The notes under the pieces were generated by a model. The model was given only the letters and a program-made list of their open reading frames with translations, searched no databases and was not told where the DNA came from. Positions 27,551 through 37,096 of a stretch of 64,000 nt of DNA are shown here, piece by piece (positions within the stretch are counted from its first letter, which is position 1; the number at the start of each line of letters is the position of its first letter). This stretch comes from Tubulanus polymorphus (taxonomy: Eukaryota > Nemertea > Palaeonemertea > Tubulaniformes > Tubulanidae), in the NCBI RefSeq assembly GCF_964204645.1, contig NC_134028.1, forward strand, positions 12,935,001 to 12,999,000. The letters are read 5' to 3'. A program made the translations under genes and the position numbers.

Positions 27551-30397
27551 TTAACACGTTAGAATCCTTTTCATAATCTCATTTTCTTTTGTTTCTTCTC
27601 TTTTGAATTTTATACATTCATCTAAATTGCAACCATAGGCGACTGTGTGGATTCCATCATCTAAAATATATCTTTTATCATCAAATGGGTTTAGACTTAT
27701 CTTCTCTATCTCTTCAATATACATTTCATGATCTTCAGATCTCAAACATTTCATCTTATGTTTTCTAACTTCTTCATTAAATATACAATTGATGTAATCT
27801 TTGAAATGAATATTCTTTTCAACAACGCTTTTGCTAATTCCTTTTAACTTTTTAGCTTCATGTTCTTTAGTTTTATATGAATACATTTTAGATCTAATAC
27901 CTATGAACTCTATCATTTCTTCACCACCTAATTCATCCTTAAACTTCCCAGGAACTTTTTTATTATCATTGCTAAACAATTCATGATTTTTTGGATAGTT
28001 ACTGAAATCAAAATGGTGTTTTAATATTTTTAAGTCTTTTGTTATGTTATCACTTTTTATTTTTAATATGTAAGAATCTGTATCTAGATATAAGATTTCT
28101 ATATGTTTTTCCCCAAAATGGGGTTGCAATACATTATAATAGAATTCATACATCAATAGCTTTGAAATTTCTAAAACAGCTCCAACATAAATAGGTTTAT
28201 TGAACTTCATAGAAGTTCTTTTTAATTTAACTGCAGCTAAATTTTCATCGAATATTCTATTACCTTTGAATTTCGGATACGATTGCAAATGTCTAATTCT
28301 TTTACCATTACTAACTAACTCAATATCATTTCTATTTCTTATGTTTTCACATGTTTTTCCATAGAACGCATTGTTCATTAGTTTAAAGTAATCTTTTTCA
28401 AAATCAGTTTTAGCTTCAGTTCTCTGTGTAGTATTAAAATCTATATATTTTTCTAACCACTTAGATTGATTAAATGAAATATATCTATGTACTTTTTTAA
28501 ATATCATTCTTTGATTCAAATAAAACTTCAACATTCTATAATGTACTACATAATTATATTTATCTTCTTGAGTTACCATTAACTTTTCAGTATGAATATG
28601 ATTATCGGGTTTAATTCTTTTTTGATAATTTGATAATTCTTCATGTTTAACAGTTTTATGTTCGGGACAATATGCTAGATTTCTAGATTTAAATTTAATA
28701 TTTTCAGGGTATTCTAAATCTACAACAAAGAAATAACCAATATCTGAATCATCTGCAATATCTAGGATTCTTTTCTTCCAATCAAATTTATCAATTTGTA
28801 AAACTTCAGTTATTTCAAACATCCCATAAGGTTGTGGTTCCATCATTGCCCAACCATAAAGATTATTTGCATCTATGTATAATAATTTATATCCAGGATT
28901 ATCATTTACATTGAAATATCTATCACCCAATACACCTGAAACACCTCCTCTTATAGATTTTTCAAATAATAGTAATTGATCTATATTTGTTAACAAATCC
29001 ATTTTTATATTTGTAAATTTTAATCCACAATCCCATGTTAATCCTGGACTTGAATAACAATGACAAGGATCAATATTGAAATATTTTAGGTTTACATCTC
29101 TAAACCTTTCGAATATATCAGTTAATAATAATACATCTGATTTTAAATATAAATCTACTAATTGTCCATGATTTTTAATTTCGAAATGATTCCAAATATT
29201 CAATGTTCTATTATAGACTTCATCTTTAACATATTCATTTTTTAATTCATCATAGAATTGTTCTTTCAATAATTCAGTTATTTTAAAATCATTATGATTT
29301 TTATAGAAAGAATATGGAATTGCTCCTTTATATCTCATTAATTTAAAATCATAATTTGGGTAATATTCTTTTAATATCTTTAATTCATCATCAATTAATG
29401 ATTTTGATAAGTTATCTAATGAACTATTTAAAAATCTATATGAATCTATAAATCTTAAACAACCAAATTGGAATGATATATAATTCTCAGATGTTTTAGC
29501 TAACATTCTAAATTTATAAGTTGGTATTTTATCTTTTGATTTATTTGAATTTAATATTTCTATTTCATTATTAATTTCTTCTATTTTATGACACAGTTGT
29601 TTAATGAATAAATGCGCGTCATACCCCGATAAATTGTGAAATATAATGGGGACAAAATTTACTTTTTTGGCTTGTAAATTGCAAGCCTCATGCGCTGCAC
29701 CTCTAAATTTACCATTCAAATGATCATGGTCTCTTACTTTTTTATCTTTATAATTAAATATCTTTTCACAATAATAACATTTATCTGCAAACTCAAATGC
29801 TTCTTTATCTTCTTCTGTCATAATTATTTCTTTATTTGTATTCAATAATTTACTAAATCTTATTTCATATTCAATTAATAGGTCACAAAAATGATTGATA
29901 ACATTTTCATTTGTTAATGTTTTTCCTTTATGAAATTTAAACTCGATAGCTGCTGGACCAATATCACTTTTAAATGCTTCGGTTATCTCTATATCTTTTT
30001 TATTATCTAATGAATTAATATAATTTCTTACATCTTCCATATATGGTCTTTTATTGTTTAATTTATTTTTTATTCTTTTAATTGTCTTCTGTTTCTTATC
30101 GTTATTATTATCAAAATAATCTTCACCTAAAATATCATTATTCTTATTTCTAATATGACTTATAGATTTTAAATGTTCTTTATAATATCTTTTATCACTG
30201 AATGATTGATTACATGTATCACATTTATATGTTTTCTTTTCATTCTTTAATTCTTCTAATTTAGTTTCTAATATATCATCCTTATATTCTAGTTTCAATT
30301 TATTCTCTAAATGTGTTATAGTTTTATTGTGTCTTGCTTTTTGAGACTTATCTATATCGATATTACATGTTGGGCAGTAGTATTTATTTGCTTCCAT
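27551..30397 (-). CDS. PolB: Protein-primed family B DNA polymerase
   Basis: 948 aa, intact. Two N-terminal C2H2 fingers (C8/C11/H23/H29 and C59/C62/H75/H81). An HNH-like zinc block (C207-x2-C, R-D-H-D-H at 222-226, H-x3-C-N-L to 241) of the kind found before this polymerase in Polintons. Exonuclease motif N-L-S-G-Y-D-A-H at 255-262 and Y-L-K-S-D-V-L-L-L at 417-425. Polymerase motif A Y-I-D-A-N-N-L-Y-G at 507-515, motif B L-M-N-N-A-F-Y-G-K at 673-681, motif C Y-L-D-T-D-S at 770-775. It would replicate the element from protein-primed ends. The first 26 codons lie in the terminal repeat and so exist at both ends. Confidence 0.97.
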   Translation of the reverse strand: MEANKYYCPTCNIDIDKSQKARHNKTITHLENKLKLEYKDDILETKLEELKNEKKTYKCDTCNQSFSDKRYYKEHLKSISHIRNKNNDILGEDYFDNNNDKKQKTIKRIKNKLNNKRPYMEDVRNYINSLDNKKDIEITEAFKSDIGPAAIEFKFHKGKTLTNENVINHFCDLLIEYEIRFSKLLNTNKEIIMTEEDKEAFEFADKCYYCEKIFNYKDKKVRDHDHLNGKFRGAAHEACNLQAKKVNFVPIIFHNLSGYDAHLFIKQLCHKIEEINNEIEILNSNKSKDKIPTYKFRMLAKTSENYISFQFGCLRFIDSYRFLNSSLDNLSKSLIDDELKILKEYYPNYDFKLMRYKGAIPYSFYKNHNDFKITELLKEQFYDELKNEYVKDEVYNRTLNIWNHFEIKNHGQLVDLYLKSDVLLLTDIFERFRDVNLKYFNIDPCHCYSSPGLTWDCGLKFTNIKMDLLTNIDQLLLFEKSIRGGVSGVLGDRYFNVNDNPGYKLLYIDANNLYGWAMMEPQPYGMFEITEVLQIDKFDWKKRILDIADDSDIGYFFVVDLEYPENIKFKSRNLAYCPEHKTVKHEELSNYQKRIKPDNHIHTEKLMVTQEDKYNYVVHYRMLKFYLNQRMIFKKVHRYISFNQSKWLEKYIDFNTTQRTEAKTDFEKDYFKLMNNAFYGKTCENIRNRNDIELVSNGKRIRHLQSYPKFKGNRIFDENLAAVKLKRTSMKFNKPIYVGAVLEISKLLMYEFYYNVLQPHFGEKHIEILYLDTDSYILKIKSDNITKDLKILKHHFDFSNYPKNHELFSNDNKKVPGKFKDELGGEEMIEFIGIRSKMYSYKTKEHEAKKLKGISKSVVEKNIHFKDYINCIFNEEVRKHKMKCLRSEDHEMYIEEIEKISLNPFDDKRYILDDGIHTVAYGCNLDECIKFKREETKENEIMKRILTC

Positions 30398-30748
30398 TTT
30401 AATACTATATTTTTTATTAAAATTGATTTTAGAAGTTCAATGATTTAAATGTTATTCATATATATATATGAATATTTTAAGAGTAATAGGGATAATGGGC
30501 TTTCAAGCTAAAGGTTGAACGGGCGGGTGAGTAAAAATGAAAAACATAAAAATAATAACAATTTCTACTTGAATTAGGAGTGAAACTCATGAAAATGAAA
30601 AATAAATTCGAGCGTGTGAGAATTTATTTTTCATTTTTATGAGTTTCGCGAGTAATTCAAGTAGAAATTGTTATTATTTTTATGTTTTTCATTTTTTACG
30701 AGCTCGACCGTTCGACCTTTGGCCTGAAAGCCCATTATCCCTATTACT
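30309..30748. repeat. Right terminal inverted repeat of Polinton C
   Basis: The inverse of 13440-13877. The terminal palindrome is 30482-30748. Arm order (outer GAGCTCGACCG type, inner GGGCGGGTGAG type) is the same as at the left end, so the two ends are not in flip and flop states relative to each other. Confidence 0.95.
30398..30436 (-). promoter_or_regulatory. Early-type upstream motif (polymerase gene)
   Basis: In sense: ACTTCTAAAATCAATTTTAA then TAAAAAATATAGTATTAAA and ATG. The first block recurs before HNH genes in copies B and D. Confidence 0.55.
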
Positions 30749-30754
30749 ATTATA
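30749..30754. repeat. 6-bp target-site duplication, right (ATTATA)
   Basis: Identical to 13434-13439; see the left copy. Confidence 0.95.
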
Positions 30755-31164
30755 GAGTATTGAAGGTTCCTACATATGAAAAAACCTATCCCACCTCCAT
30801 GAGCATTACGACAGAAGGCTTCAAAATTGTATGAATCTAACTTAATGGTATAAGTCATTTCGGAGTCTCATTTGATCTCTTGAAGAGAGATAACATCAAA
30901 ATGAAAGTTGCACTTAGATTGGAGCAAATATAAGAAAGTTGATAAGTCCTCAAGTTTACTTCTTAAACCGTTGCAGTTCCAATTCAAAATTTTAAGGTTA
31001 CTGGTTCTTAATGATTTTTTCTGAAGTTCAATGGTATCAATTAGGGCATCTAATTCATAATGAGGAGAGGGCGTAAAATTGAAAATGTCATCGTTGATAT
31101 CATTTTGAGATGCAGCTAAATTAATTTGGTTTACAACTGAGTTGAGGTCAAGTGGCTGAGTCAT
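30754..31164 (-). pseudogene. LINE ORF2: endonuclease N-terminal part
   Basis: Starts with a short polar leader, then L-K-I-L-N-W-N-C-N-G-L-R-S-K and D-V-I-S-L-Q-E-I-K, the first two motifs of AP-endonuclease-like LINE nucleases. One TGA (about 30870) interrupts the frame, which then continues through H-G-G-G-I-G-F-F-I to the ATTATA at 30754. The downstream half resumes at 13439 in the same frame if a single target copy is counted. Confidence 0.85.
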
Positions 31165-31851
31165 TATTATATAAATTCAATCTTAGAGGTAGTGACACCA
31201 ATTAGCACTGATTAACACGTAAAATAAACAAAAATAGTCACCGAGTGAGCAATTAGTAGAATACTGTAGAAGCAGCCCCTAGGCTGGGGAATAATTGATA
31301 TATAACAAAGGCTTAATTACATAGGGATAAACACTATAAAAGCAAGGGAGCACAACAATTTGCTAACAATGAGAGTCCATTGGATATTCGAAAATTTTGG
31401 TTTTAGACCAGGTGTAACATTGGAGTCCGCTTATTACGAAAATAACAAATGTAGTCCAAAAAAAATATATAGATATGAATATGAATAATGAATAACGAAT
31501 ATCTAAAATCCGAGAAACACTTGTGAAACGAAAAGCAGTAGCGAGTGGTTGTAATCCAATACGAAAATCCAATTTAGCATCTGATCAGTAACGAGCGAAA
31601 ATATGGCGAGGCAACAGATTTCGCGGGAATCCAGAAAGAATATTTCAATCCGAAGCGAACGATTGTAATAGTGAACGGTAGTAATCCAGGTAGTAGTTAT
31701 GTTTAATTCAAATCCAAGTGTCGAGAATGTTTTAATAAGTAACGACCAGTAGCAATTCGAAAACAAGCTACCGATTTCGCGTTCCGTTACTGGTGAAATA
31801 AGAAGGTAATCCCGGACTCTCGAAGGTCGCAGTGTGGTCTTTTATATGCTT

Positions 31852-32641
31852 TTAAAGAAGTGAACTTAATTTCCTGAAGAGTGACATGAGGTCTGCGTTG
31901 TTGCCGCCAAAGGAGTTATAAGAGTCGGTCGCTGGTTTCCTCATCGATCTGGCACGATAATGTGGAGGGTTTAAAACGGCTTTCCAGGTCAGAGCTAGTT
32001 TGTAGATAGAGTCTTTCTTAACATGTTTGTTGTCGTGGAGATCTTCGATGGAGATACGATGGCGAACGAAATACGCATCTTTTTCTTTGACAGTTTTTTC
32101 GATTTTGTTGTTTAGTTTGTCTAAATCCTCGATTGAAGTGTCTTGACGTGGCAGGATTTGTGAGACTTTAACTTTCGTATCGGGCCATAACTCTCGCACA
32201 GCTTCTATAGATTTTTTAACATCGGTGATAATCCGTTTTTCCTGTTTAGAATCCGAGTCGTTTGTACCCACATGCAGCAAAACGATATCAGGAGACACCG
32301 GATTCAGAGCTTCGTTTAGTAATGATTGACTTACGATTTCCGAAGCTGAGTCCTGCGGGTGATACGTATTTCCTATTGCTATCAGCAATAACTAAACCGG
32401 TTATTTTGCGTTGATCTTGACGGCGTTCGGAATTTGAACGATTTTTATCATTGTCTTCAGACATAATTTGATTTGCGTTTAGTTCCCTGTTTTCTAAGGT
32501 AGTCTTGCGCGCGAGAAGAGCGGATATCGTTTTTTCCATTTCTTCGACTTTTTTGGTCAATTGCTGGTTAGATTCTTTTAGCGTTTGAACCTCTTTCTGC
32601 ATGTAAGTTGATGACATTTTTTGCGCTGGTTTTTGAGACAT
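31852..32641 (-). pseudogene. LINE ORF1: coiled coil plus SGNH esterase-like domain
   Basis: First frame (32641-32288): a coiled-coil segment rich in Glu/Lys heptads, a basic linker, and I-A-D-S-N-R, the SGNH block I position. It then shifts into a second frame (32388-31852) with V-L-L-H-V-G-T-N-D-S, block III, and a downstream D-L-H-D region. ORF1 proteins with an esterase domain are known from CR1/L2-type LINEs, where they bind RNA and perhaps lipids. One frameshift near 32330 inactivates this copy. Confidence 0.75.
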
Positions 32642-32660
32642 GGCAGAGTTGTAGTAGTAT

Positions 32661-33237
32661 TGTATTGTAGTATTCTACTGGAGCTCGAGTGAAACACGTG
32701 TTAACTGGTCGAATGCATAAGGAAGAGGAAGTGATACTACGCGCATGTGCTACTACGCGCGAAGTACTAATGTGCCAGGTTTTGGGGGAAATAACATCGA
32801 GAAAGAAACGAAGCTACGGTGTTTTTACCATTCCCTAGTGACAGTTTAAGCGCATATTCGGTCATTATTGGTTCCGAAAAAAGTCGACTAGATAAGAAAA
32901 CCGAATTTGGCCCAAAGCACAAATTTGGCCTATAGGGTAAACTATGCAGGAGGGAAGGCCTTATAGTGTTACTATTAGTAGAGGAGTGACAAGTCAGTCT
33001 GACAAGTCAAGCGATCAGATGGGGACTACAATTCACATATGAAATTGACGCCCAATAACCGTTATAAAAACATAATCACGAACGGTACCTTCACTCCCCA
33101 TTACCGACTGTCTGTCACTGACCTCTGGCTTGCAATCATTCTTTATCGGTGCAGTGGGTAGGTATTTTCAACTGACTTTGTTCTTCTATGACATTACCAT
33201 CGCCGCTGCGTCACGATGTGATGTACATGTACAAGAG
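32661..33237. other. Unassigned region upstream of the LINE
   Basis: No gene or clear repeat seen. GC content is higher than in the Polinton. May include the LINE 5' UTR (reading leftward). Confidence 0.4.
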
Positions 33238-33880
33238 ACCTCCAATTTGTAATGTATGTGATGTATAAACTGACTTTAGACCGTTTAATATCGACGATAA
33301 CAAGGTATCACCGACACTGACATTTTCTGACGCTAACTAGTATGACCCGCCTTTTGGACCGGATCAATTCAATTCAATTAATAAAACGCGTACCTGTACA
33401 ATACATAAATAAACCGCTGTTGATTTTTCGAAGTATTGATATCCACGAACAAAACTATACTATTATAGAATGTTTAAAAGGAACTGCTTTTAATAACAGT
33501 ATGAATAAACTTACTTCACAAACAAGGAAGTACATTTTTAACTTGTGAATGGTCGAACCCCAGTTATTCACGGTAACCTGTGATTTGGATATTCTTCCTG
33601 AGCCTTCCTTCTTTATTTATTTATGAAATGACGTCACAATCTTTCAGATTCGCGCCAGTGTGCGCGCCAATGCGCGCCATGATTGATGATTGCTATTTCC
33701 ACCGGTGTTATCTTTAAGTAACTTCAAGTTTAAAATAGGAAGCACTGTACATCCATAGAAACTACGCGCAGCAAGAGACTTTTATATTACTATCAGAGTT
33801 TAACATTTCGTTGTTAGTAGTCAAATCTAATAGAAGATGATTTTTATGTGACGAAACTCAGTGGAAAACATGTTAAAATA
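33238..33880 (+). repeat. Dispersed repeat, copy 2
   Basis: Direct homolog of 9708-10340 with small indels, e.g. an additional ATGCGCGCC unit near 33668. Ends by joining a hairpin-rich tandem tract. Confidence 0.75.
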
Positions 33881-34125
33881 ATAATCAGCAGGAATCCAAT
33901 AGGGTTTCTGCCGAGGCAGCAGAAACCCTAATAATAATCGGTAGGAATCCAATAGGGTTTCTGCCGAGGCAGCAGAAACCCTAATAATAATAACAATCAA
34001 CAGAATTAGAAGAGGGTTTAGACGAAAGTCAGAAAACCCTAAATATGTAAATAATAATAATAACAATCAACAGAATTACAAGAGGGTTTTCGACGAAAGT
34101 CAGAAAATCCTAATAATGATATAAT
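33881..34125. repeat. Tandem hairpin repeats (AGGGTTTCTGCC...GCAGAAACCCT)
   Basis: Two units of CAGGAATCCAATAGGGTTTC with hairpin AGGGTTTCTGC-cgaggca-GCAGAAACCCT (near 33910 and 33954) are followed by two units of CAACAGAATTA-AGAGGGTTTT with AGTCAGAAAACCCT. Units are joined by (AATAATAAT)n. Likely the 3' tail of the dispersed repeat. Confidence 0.7.
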
Positions 34126-34697
34126 GTGAAGAATGGTTTTAAGGAAGAAAACAAGAAATGTAAATAGCTTAGTCTAATGGAATAATTCAGAAAACATGAT
34201 TTAGAAACTTGGTATGTAGTGTTGGTGGTTGGAAATATATTTCAAGTCGGAGAGTGGTTGATGGAGGTGCAGATTCTGTAGAAACCATACTAAATTTGGT
34301 AGGGAGAGATCACGTGGTTGAAACTTGGTAGAGGGAGAGAGCAGTTAAGTTGGGAAACGAGTAGAGAGGGAGAGAGTTGGAAATTTGGCAGCCACCAGTA
34401 CAGTTGTTAGCAGATCCCATGAGATTGCCTAGTTGTTAGCTTATTTTTTGAAGAAGTCATCTTTAGAGGCAATCGATCATCTATCACGAAGTGGCGAAAA
34501 TCAATATTTTCGTTAAAGGTTTATGTAAAGCGTGTTTTTTTTAAATAAAACATATATCTAATTAGTAACACAAATTGTTGTAGTTTTGAATCAGTAATTA
34601 TGAAGGATTTTCTTGATTTCCCTCAATTCAGTGTTGTTTCTGCGCTTGATAAAAGATGAAAATTGTTCCGAGCTTACTTCTTAAATAGATATCAGAT
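34126..34697. other. No recognisable feature
   Basis: AT-rich with GGTTGGAAATATATTTC and repeated GAGAGAG...TTGG stretches; no ORF or known repeat identified. May hold the promoter of the downstream split gene. Confidence 0.4.
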
Positions 34698-35773
34698 ATG
34701 TACGATCTTTTTTCGCCAAAAATGGTGAGTAGTTTTACCAATGATATAGTATTCTACGTTTATACTGTATCTTAAATGACGGTGGAGTTTGCATTTAATT
34801 TTTGCTAAGTGATAAGCAGATAAATCGTTATGATTATATTTTCATTTTGTTTTCAGCCTCTTGATGTATTAGTTCGTTGGAACGACGATGGAACTGAAAA
34901 CGTTGTATCGAGACCCCAATTAAAAGTGATTGGTGGCGGTCGATTGGTAATTGGGTCGAGAGTGAAGATGTGGTGGGGTGTAGAAAAGAAATGGTACAAG
35001 GGTGCAGTCGTAATGACTGGAAGATATAGAATTGGGAGACCGCATTTTTAATCGAGATAATACCACTTTGGCTGAGGTAAATGACCTTAATTCGTCAGCA
35101 AGTCATGTGAAAGATAATGAAGAAATTGAACTGGGAGACAGCATTTGATTTGAATGCAGATGATACCACTTTGGCTGAGGCTGTAAATGACCTTAATTCG
35201 TCAGCTATCCTCGATGAGCTATTGGGTGAAAATTGTGGGCATTTAAGCGAGAATGTTGTATCGCTCATTGATATCCCAACTCCAGAGGAGCGCATCAAAC
35301 AAATAGTCGAAAGGTACAGAACATCGACACGTGGAGAGAACCAGGATGATGATTATGAACGAAGCGATGATCCCGATGTGCCAGATAGCTCTGTACATAA
35401 TTTGATATGCGAAACATCGGATTGCAATGACGAAATTTTTGCGGCATGTCAAACATGTTTACGAGTGTTTTGTTACATTCACTTTAAGGAAAAATGTAAA
35501 CTCTCTTCCCCTGAAACGACTTGTCGCCCTGGGGACTTCCAAGTTGAAGGCGAACCGATGGAAGATCTAAGTAATATGCTCATAACGGCAGAACCTGCCC
35601 CCAAGAAATCGAGAAGACAGCAGGTAAAGGAATCCTGTGTAAAAGGAAACTCATACATAACAGAGATGTCATCAAATGTTGAAGCGCGCGACTCTCCGAA
35701 ACCTCGATGCGAAAGCCGATATTGTAGTATGAAAGGTCTAAAATGTTCGTATATAACCGAAGAGAGTAGACGG
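34698..35773 (+). pseudogene. DUF7869-type transposase-like gene, 5' part
   Basis: Exon 1 (34698-34724) ends at a GTGAGT donor; the intron ends at TTTTCAG (34850-34856); exon 2 continues in phase. It encodes R-W-N-D-D-G-T-E-N-V-V-S and a short Tudor/chromo-like stretch, then a frame break near 35050. A long frame then runs to 35773 with C-E-T-S-D-C-N-D-E-I-F-A-A-C-Q-T-C and a C/H-rich zinc-binding block. A local duplication (about 35022-35100 and 35113-35208) sits at the break. The frame is cut at 35773 by the LTR element; the TGA ending it is the first codon of the LTR. The family is multicopy in invertebrates and uncharacterised; the DUF name is from memory. Confidence 0.65.
35770..35773. 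repeat. LTR-retrotransposon target duplication, left (ACGG)
   Basis: ACGG before the 5' LTR, repeated at 50933-50936 after the 3' LTR. Confidence 0.85.
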
Positions 35774-37029
35774 TGATCCACAGCTAGATTTTCGTAGTAT
35801 TTGAAAATGTTTCGTAGTATTTAGAAATGTTCTTAATGTTGTTTCCGTATGCGTGGGGGTTACGTTAAAGCCGTCAGACAAGAACGTACTAGTAGTAAGA
35901 ATTACGAAAGTTCTTGTTTGATGCTTTCATCTACCAACGCAAACCATAAATCAGTCTATAAACAACAATTCTTTCTCGGTTCTTCTGCTGTGAGATCTGG
36001 CAAACATTCAGAAAATCTTTATATAAAACTTTTAAATAGTTGGAACCATATTTGGTTGGGTCGGAACAATGGAGTGTATTTATAATGAGGCTCGTGAAGG
36101 GATCACGCTGATACTTGATGATATTCCCGGCTACTTTCCGTAAAAGGAAAAACCGGAAGTTTAGGAAGATGTGGTTGTTTTGCTTATCCTGTATTAAAAT
36201 AGAATTAGTTAAATTGTAGATAAAATAATAAGTATTTCAAATAATTTAAGAATTGATAATCAATCACAATGTATTCCGAATCGTAGTTAATTATAATAAT
36301 TAAAAAAGAAACAATGAATTTGTACTGTAATTAGAAAAGAAAACAAAGTTTTGAAAAGATATTTAATTTGAGCAATCTAGATGTTGTTTAAGAACAAATT
36401 GTTAATAATCGCTAATGTTTTAGAAAAATTAATTTGTGTTAAATGTTAAAACTAGCTGTCTGAAGTTTCTGTTGTCTGTATGCGCTCGTTGGTAATTCAC
36501 AGACAATAGCTGCTCTCTCAACAACGACTAGCAAGGAGTGAGTAAATCACAACGCGTCATGACAGGAGGGTTGGAAGAAAAAGTTTATATTAGCAAATCA
36601 GTTTTGAAAATAATTTTAGATCAGCGAATCATTAAGGCCAAATTCTATATGACCAAAACAGTCATGACAGTAAGGTTGCTGCTCCTTGCCAAAGTCGAGT
36701 GGGAGAGTCGGTATTTTAAGAATGCCGATTCTTTCTATAAAAGGGACCTGCATCTTGAGAGAGCAGTCAATCGAGAGAATCTGTACCTTAGTAAGACGAG
36801 TGTCGACAGCAGGATAGGAGAAGCTTCGGAACGATAGGGATTCATATACAATAGGGATTAGGAAAATCATTCTCAGGTTCAAGGTAAATAAAATATATTA
36901 TCTTCAATATTATCATCCGGTATTTCAATTTATTCATTCGGATTTGTGCACGGACACGTTCTCTCGCCAAGGCCTTACTCAAGTATTTTATAGATAACGA
37001 TTAAAGAGAGGATTGTGACCGGTGTATCA
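35774..37029 (+). repeat. 5' LTR
   Basis: Starts TGATCCACAGC, ends GTGTATCA, 1256 bp. Nearly identical to 49671-50932. Differences include small indels near 36046 and 36230. Contains short spurious ORFs shared by both LTRs. Confidence 0.93.
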
Positions 37030-37030
37030 C

Positions 37031-37043
37031 TGGTGCCGAAACC
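37031..37043 (+). other. Primer-binding site
   Basis: TGGTGCCGAAACC, one base after the 5' LTR; complementary to a tRNA 3' end (CCA plus acceptor). The matching tRNA identity cannot be settled without the host tRNA set. Confidence 0.8.
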
Positions 37044-37096
37044 GTATTGATTAATTATTGTGTCGAGCTTTTATTATTTGTAATTTATTAATTTTA

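Larger units (their letters stand above)
13440..30748. mobile_element. Polinton copy C, nearly complete (17.3 kb)
   Basis: Bounded by ATTATA duplications, begins with AG and ends with CT, with terminal inverted repeats of about 440 bp (13440-13877 and 30309-30748). It carries the Polinton hallmark set: protein-primed PolB, retroviral-type integrase, A32-like ATPase, double jelly-roll capsid and a penton-like minor capsid, plus accessory genes. Gene blocks converge at about 19.4 kb. No adenovirus-type maturation protease is recognisable. Lesions: an extra T near the ATPase end, and frame breaks at 25030-25050, 25680-25690 and 26762. It lies inside LINE ORF2, whose frame is continuous if one ATTATA copy is kept. 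Confidence 0.97.
30749..32660 (-). mobile_element. CR1/L2-like LINE, 5' part
   Basis: Carries ORF1 and the start of ORF2 of the LINE whose 3' part is at 10478-13439. The 5' boundary is uncertain; sequence up to about 33237 could be its 5' UTR. Between the two ORFs (31165-31851) nothing coding is seen. Confidence 0.8.

Noticed and set aside
33342-33548. 68-aa frame in the dispersed repeat
   Set aside because: The homologous stretch at 9810-10010 is not open in the same frame, so not conserved as coding.
35849-36085. A short frame repeated in both LTRs (also 49746-50006)
   Set aside because: It is LTR sequence; the frame length differs between the two LTRs because of indels, so not maintained.
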